The notes beneath the pieces are model-generated. The model made no database searches. It saw only the letters and a program-made list of their open reading frames with translations, and was not told where the DNA came from. Shown one piece after another: positions 32,630 through 36,563 of a DNA stretch of 36,563 bases. Where the stretch lies: contig JACPGK010000004.1 of NCBI GenBank assembly GCA_016182495.1, positions 1 through 36,563 on the forward strand, given 5' to 3'. Source of the DNA: Candidatus Kerfeldbacteria bacterium. GTDB lineage: Bacteria > Patescibacteriota > Patescibacteriia > UBA9570. How positions within the stretch are numbered: the stretch's first letter is position 1; each line of letters opens with the position of its first letter. Position numbers and translations under genes: made by a program.

Positions 32630-34998
32630 TGTACAATGATATTGTAGATTTTGCCTGGAACGTAAATCACCTTGAGTGCTTTTTTACCGGCTAATAATTT
32701 CTGTATTTTCTCCGATTGATCTACTCGTTCTTTTACTGCTGACTCATCAGCATTCGGCGCCACCGCTAATTGATCGCGCCGTTTACCATTAATATGAATG
32801 GTGATGGTCACATCATCAACTTGTTCAATATGATCACTGCGTTCTGGCCAGGCTTGAAAAATATCTGCGCCAAACTGGCATTGATTACGTAATTCTTCAG
32901 CAATATGCGGCACAAATGGATAGAGCAGTTGTAAATACTGAATGAGTGTTCCAGTGTTCACTAGGCCACCCTGTTCATTAAACCCATTCAAACAAATCAT
33001 TAATTGCGAAATAGCGGTATTAAATTTAAAATTTTTAATATCATCAGTTATTTTATTAATAGTTTGTTTCAAAACAATTTCGATATTTTGATTAGTAGCA
33101 TTTGGTTCAATGCCGTGGGCAAGATTGTTTTGGTAAAACTTCCACACTCGTTCTAAAAAGCGACGCACGCCGCGAATACTGCTGGTGTTCCAAGGTTTAA
33201 CATCTTCAAATGGTCCCATAAACATTTCGTATAAACGCAACGTATCAGCGCCAAATTCGTTCACAATATCATCTGGATTAATCACATTACCGCGTGATTT
33301 ACTCATTTTTTGATGATCTTCACCTAAAATCATGCCCTGATTACGCAAAGCCTTAAATGGCTCACGCCCAACCTGCTTGGGAATATACCCAAAATCTTGC
33401 AAGGCTTTATGAAAAAACCGCGCATACAATAAATGTAATACCGCGTGTTCGGCGCCGCCAACATACATATCCACCGGCAACCACTGGGCTAATTGAGCGT
33501 AAGCGGCAAACTCCTGGGCATTGTGCGGATCGCAGTAACGCAAGTAATACCAAGAAGAACACACAAACGTATCCATGGTATCCACTTCAAAACGCCATCC
33601 TTTGCCATACCATTGTTCTGCTCGCTGTTGATACTCTACAGAACTACCAAGCGGTGAAGTACCTTTGGGGGTATAGTCAACATCAGTTGGTAATACTAAA
33701 GGCAAATGCTCCACCTTCACCGGATGAGGCTGACCTTGTGGATCGTACACAATGGGAATGGGTGCGCCCCAGTAGCGTTGCCGAGAAATTAACCAATCCC
33801 GCATTTTATAATTTACTTTTTTAACTCCACCCACCTTCTCTGTAATTTTCCATTTAGCTATTTCACTATCTAAATTATCAAATTCATTCGACTGCTGTAA
33901 TTTACCCATCTCATTAACAACTACTTGCACAGCTAAATCATAGTGCTGGGCAAAGGCCGCGTCGCGTTCATCATGTGCCGGCACAGCCATAATAGCTCCA
34001 GTGCCATAACTGGACAATACATAATCAGCAATCCAAACTGGAATTAGGTTTTGATTAGCTGGATTGATCGCATACGCACCAGTAAATACACCGGTTTTTT
34101 CTTTTTGTAGACTGGTTCGCTCTAATTCTGTTTTTTTGATAGTGTCTTCTTGATAGTGCCGCACAGCTTGGCTTTTTTCTTTCGTAGTGATTTTTTCAAC
34201 TAATGGATGATCGGGTGCTAACACCATATAGGTTGCGCCAAATAATGTGTCAGGACGAGTTGTATATACCTTGATGCTTAATTCATGATTCTTAATTCTA
34301 AATTCAATGTCTGCCCCTTCGCTACGCCCAATCCAATTACGTTGCATTATTTTAATCGGTTCAGGCCAATCAATTATTTCCAAATCGTTCAGTAATTGTT
34401 CAGCATAGTCAGTAATTTTGAAAAACCACTGCTCTAGATCTTTTTGTACCACTGCATCTTGACTACGTTCACATTTACCATCAATCACTTGCTCATTAGC
34501 AAGCACTGTTTGGCAACTATCGCACCAATTCACCCTGGCCCTTTTTTTATAGGCTAAGCCATGCTGGTACATTTGCAGAAACATCCATTGAGTCCATTTG
34601 TAGTATTCCGGCGATGATGTATCAATGACGCGGTCCCAATCGTAACTTAAGCCCAGCCCTTGAATTTGACGCGTGAAGGTTATGATATTGTTGTGCGTTG
34701 AAGTATCGGGATGCACCCCACTTTTAATAGCATAATTTTCGGCCGGCAAACCAAATGCATCCCACCCCATGGGGTGTAGTACGTTGTGCCCGGTCATACG
34801 TAACCAGCGCGACATAATATCAGTGGCGGTATAGCCTTCGGGGTGCCCAACGTGCAAGCCCTGGGCCGAAGGATACGGAAACATGTCTAAACAATAAAAT
34901 TTCTGTTCAGCAGAATCATCGTCAGCGCGATCTAATTGAGCACTGCGCCAATAGGCTTGCCATTTTGGTTCAATGACATTCGGTTGATACAATTCCAT
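32626..34998 (-). CDS. leuS: Leucyl-tRNA synthetase
   Basis: LeuRS charges tRNA-Leu and edits mischarged products. From the chosen ATG (34998) the protein has 790 residues, slightly short for a bacterial LeuRS. Motifs: HVGH (49-52), the tRNA synthetase zinc-like WCDSCQTVLANEQV, editing-domain TTRPDTLFGATYMVLAPDHP and GTGAIMAVPAHDERD, then KMSKS (564-568) followed by RGNVINPDDIVNEFGADTLR. A C-terminal anticodon and LeuRS-specific domain follows. An upstream start at 35028 is possible. However, a TATACT box lies 7 nt before 34998, and MELYQPNVIEPKWQ is the family's usual beginning. Confidence 0.97.
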   Translation of the reverse strand: MELYQPNVIEPKWQAYWRSAQLDRADDDSAEQKFYCLDMFPYPSAQGLHVGHPEGYTATDIMSRWLRMTGHNVLHPMGWDAFGLPAENYAIKSGVHPDTSTHNNIITFTRQIQGLGLSYDWDRVIDTSSPEYYKWTQWMFLQMYQHGLAYKKRARVNWCDSCQTVLANEQVIDGKCERSQDAVVQKDLEQWFFKITDYAEQLLNDLEIIDWPEPIKIMQRNWIGRSEGADIEFRIKNHELSIKVYTTRPDTLFGATYMVLAPDHPLVEKITTKEKSQAVRHYQEDTIKKTELERTSLQKEKTGVFTGAYAINPANQNLIPVWIADYVLSSYGTGAIMAVPAHDERDAAFAQHYDLAVQVVVNEMGKLQQSNEFDNLDSEIAKWKITEKVGGVKKVNYKMRDWLISRQRYWGAPIPIVYDPQGQPHPVKVEHLPLVLPTDVDYTPKGTSPLGSSVEYQQRAEQWYGKGWRFEVDTMDTFVCSSWYYLRYCDPHNAQEFAAYAQLAQWLPVDMYVGGAEHAVLHLLYARFFHKALQDFGYIPKQVGREPFKALRNQGMILGEDHQKMSKSRGNVINPDDIVNEFGADTLRLYEMFMGPFEDVKPWNTSSIRGVRRFLERVWKFYQNNLAHGIEPNATNQNIEIVLKQTINKITDDIKNFKFNTAISQLMICLNGFNEQGGLVNTGTLIQYLQLLYPFVPHIAEELRNQCQFGADIFQAWPERSDHIEQVDDVTITIHINGKRRDQLAVAPNADESAVKERVDQSEKIQKLLAGKKALKVIYVPGKIYNIIVQ

Positions 34999-35005
34999 GA
35001 CAATT

Positions 35006-35014
35006 AGTATATCA
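35006..35014 (-). promoter_or_regulatory. Extended -10 promoter for leuS
   Basis: On the minus strand, TG-A-TATACT ends 7 nt before the leuS ATG at 34998, with no good -35. It overlaps the 3' end of the M23 gene and implies a leaderless or nearly leaderless leuS-tsaC-rsmA transcript. Confidence 0.5.
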
Positions 35015-36436
35015 CATGATGAAACCAATCGGGTCGTAGGCTACCCCATTGATGATCACTTCGAAATGAATGTGAGGACCGCTGGTACGTCCGGTCATGC
35101 CAACAAAACCAATCACTTGGCCACGACTAACCGATTGACCATTAGTAATATTAAATGAGCTTAAGTGAGCATAGCGCGTCACTAAACCATTAGCACTGCG
35201 TACATCTATTGCATTACCATAGCCATGTCCCCATTGTCCGGTAAAGGTAATATAGGCGGTGCCAGCTTCAGCGGCATAAATTGGTGTGCCAACCGGACAA
35301 GGAATATCACGAGCTCGATTAGCATGCCCCCAATACGTGGTTGGCGTATTGCGACAACCCACCGGCCAATTTAATTTGCCTCCAGTAATAGCTCCATTCG
35401 GTACATTGCGTTGTTGGTATACGTTATAGGTACCGGTTTGTCCATAGTAGGAACTTTGCACTGGGGGAGGTGGCGGTGGCGGAGGAGTGCCATCGACTAC
35501 TACAATTTCTGTACCAACAGCTACTAAACGATCTTCACCGATATCGTTTACCCGAACAGTTTCTTCTAAGTCACCCTTATATTTTTCAACGATTTTTTCT
35601 AGAGTGTCCCCTTCAGCCACGGTATGTGTAATACCAGAAGCTGGCAAAATTTTTAAAGTATCGCCTGGTTTAATATAACTGCTCGACGTTAAATTATTAC
35701 TCCATAATAACGTACTAACGGTCACGCCAAAACGATTGGCAATATCACTAACGGTATCACCCTGACGCACTTTATATTCAGTAATGCCAGCGCGTACTCC
35801 AACACTGGTCTCAATCACCGAGCTGCCTACTAGAGCATCTTGGTTAGCCAGCTGCAATTGATCACCAACGGTCAATAACGGTTGAGCGCTTGGATCAATA
35901 GCTGGAATATTAGCGATAATACTACCATCCGTTGATACATATGAGTGCTTAGTTTTGGTTTTACTGGGCAAGCCTTGTTCGACAATATCGACATTGGCAG
36001 CATCACCTGGTTTAACAATCTTATACAAACCAGACCGTTTGCCAAATTCTGGATCAAAATTTTCTTTGGCTTGTAATAAATTTGTACTGGCAACAAAAAA
36101 AGTAATCGTGACAACAATCACATGAATAAAATATTTATTGCCAAAAATAAACAAAATTTTATTCTGCATAAACGCCGAACGACGCACCTGGGCCATGATG
36201 GTAACATATTGACGATACACCATTACTACCACCGGCCGGAGGATAAATTTTAGTATCACAATAAACGGATTAGCCAGCACCAACCCTAGCCACCAGCTGG
36301 CTTTTAATAGCAATGCAGCCAAACGCAACAACCGCACCAACGCAGTCACCAACAGTTGTTTCAGTCGAATTGACACGCCAAACAGTCTAGCACTCAACAA
36401 TCTAACCGTCAATGCACTAGTCTTACCTGAACCCAT
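35012..36436 (-). CDS. Membrane-anchored LysM/M23 peptidoglycan hydrolase-like protein
   Basis: The 474-residue product has an unusual N-terminus: a basic, hydrophobic region (1-85) rich in Leu and Arg, then a membrane helix or signal anchor (about 101-117). Two LysM domains (about 219-264 and 269-314, starting YKVRQGDTVSDIANRFGV and HTVAEGDTLEKIVEKY) bind glycan strands. A poly-proline hinge follows, then an M23 LytM-type domain with YAHL (H423), GPHIHFE (H454, H456) and D376. The first zinc ligand, normally His four residues before this Asp, is N372; the nearest His is H370. Activity is therefore uncertain. An alternative start at residue 81 or 90 would leave a simple signal-anchor protein. 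It lies upstream of leuS with a 14-nt gap from the chosen leuS start. Confidence 0.85.
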   Translation of the reverse strand: MGSGKTSALTVRLLSARLFGVSIRLKQLLVTALVRLLRLAALLLKASWWLGLVLANPFIVILKFILRPVVVMVYRQYVTIMAQVRRSAFMQNKILFIFGNKYFIHVIVVTITFFVASTNLLQAKENFDPEFGKRSGLYKIVKPGDAANVDIVEQGLPSKTKTKHSYVSTDGSIIANIPAIDPSAQPLLTVGDQLQLANQDALVGSSVIETSVGVRAGITEYKVRQGDTVSDIANRFGVTVSTLLWSNNLTSSSYIKPGDTLKILPASGITHTVAEGDTLEKIVEKYKGDLEETVRVNDIGEDRLVAVGTEIVVVDGTPPPPPPPPVQSSYYGQTGTYNVYQQRNVPNGAITGGKLNWPVGCRNTPTTYWGHANRARDIPCPVGTPIYAAEAGTAYITFTGQWGHGYGNAIDVRSANGLVTRYAHLSSFNITNGQSVSRGQVIGFVGMTGRTSGPHIHFEVIINGVAYDPIGFIM

Positions 36437-36464
36437 AAATTCAGAATCATTAGGAAAATAGCAA

Positions 36465-36525
36465 AAAGAGCATGTACAATGGTAAGTATCTAACGCTTAA
36501 CCATAGAATACTATGCTCTCTTTGG
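36465..36525. repeat. Nested imperfect inverted repeat before the transposase-like start
   Basis: The outer arms are AAAGAGCAT (36465-36473) and ATGCTCTCTTT (from 36513). The inner arms are ATGGTAAG (36479-36486) and CTTAACCAT (36496-36504). The right outer arm includes the start codon of the downstream ORF. It could be an insertion-sequence end or a structure controlling translation of the transposase. Confidence 0.5.
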
Positions 36526-36563
36526 AAAATAATCGTATCACGGAATTGTATGTCTGGGTAGAC
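36513..36563 (+). CDS. Probable transposase, first 17 codons only
   Basis: The frame begins MLSLENNRITELYVWVD and is open to the window edge. The start resembles IS982-type DDE transposases, whose N-termini follow a KITE-I/L-[FY]-x-x-[VI]-D pattern. This is too short to be certain. It is divergent from the M23 gene, with a nested inverted repeat between them. Confidence 0.45.
   Translation, partial: MLSLENNRITELYVWVD

Overview
The window looks like a chromosomal stretch from a member of the Candidate Phyla Radiation (Patescibacteria, Parcubacteria-like). The reasons are the tightly packed, overlapping genes with almost no Shine-Dalgarno sequences, several starts that look leaderless, and a single-membrane type IV secretion (T4SS)-like locus with a split VirB4 and a PrgI-family protein. 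That locus also carries a giant cysteine-rich secreted protein. TGA is used as a normal stop (for example in the ATGA overlaps), so this is not a UGA-recoding lineage. The taxon is inferred from gene content; no rRNA or ribosomal protein gene is present to confirm it.

Left part (1-5200). The C-terminal part of a serine recombinase runs into the 3' end of an antisense tRNA-Ser(GCT). A divergent promoter pair follows, then a small two-helix membrane protein gene, two tandem tRNA-Arg genes (anticodons GCG and CCG), and a plus-strand operon of two unrecognised genes and recG.

Middle (5185-31307, minus strand). One long run of genes is read from right to left behind a near-perfect sigma70 promoter at 31314-31343. 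In order of transcription it encodes: a membrane-anchored calcium-repeat protein; a 3923-residue secreted protein with cysteine modules, a VWA domain and a PKD domain; a VirB6/TrbL-like polytopic protein; a cytoplasmic helical protein; PrgI; VirB4 in two pieces; and an NTF2-like anchored protein. It continues with a VirB2-like pilin with a cysteine-rich tail, an anchored beta-propeller, a DsbA-fold protein that has lost its active site, a VirB2-like pilin fused to an M15 (VanY-type) peptidase, and a headless beta-sandwich ORF. I see no VirD4, VirB11 or outer-membrane (VirB7/9/10) genes. I infer a cell-surface machine of a single-membrane cell, which could serve attachment, wall penetration, DNA uptake or export. 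Its function is not shown by the sequence.

Both VirB2-like genes are broken at the same place. The first transmembrane helix is missing and the frame shifts exactly where a perfect 141-bp direct repeat begins. This is either a twin biological lesion or, more likely, an assembly collapse of a longer repeat; it should be settled before either gene is interpreted.

Right part (31315-36563). Housekeeping genes rsmA, tsaC and leuS overlap each other. Upstream of them lies a membrane-anchored LysM/M23 wall hydrolase-like gene, and at the edge the first codons of a probable transposase preceded by nested inverted repeats.
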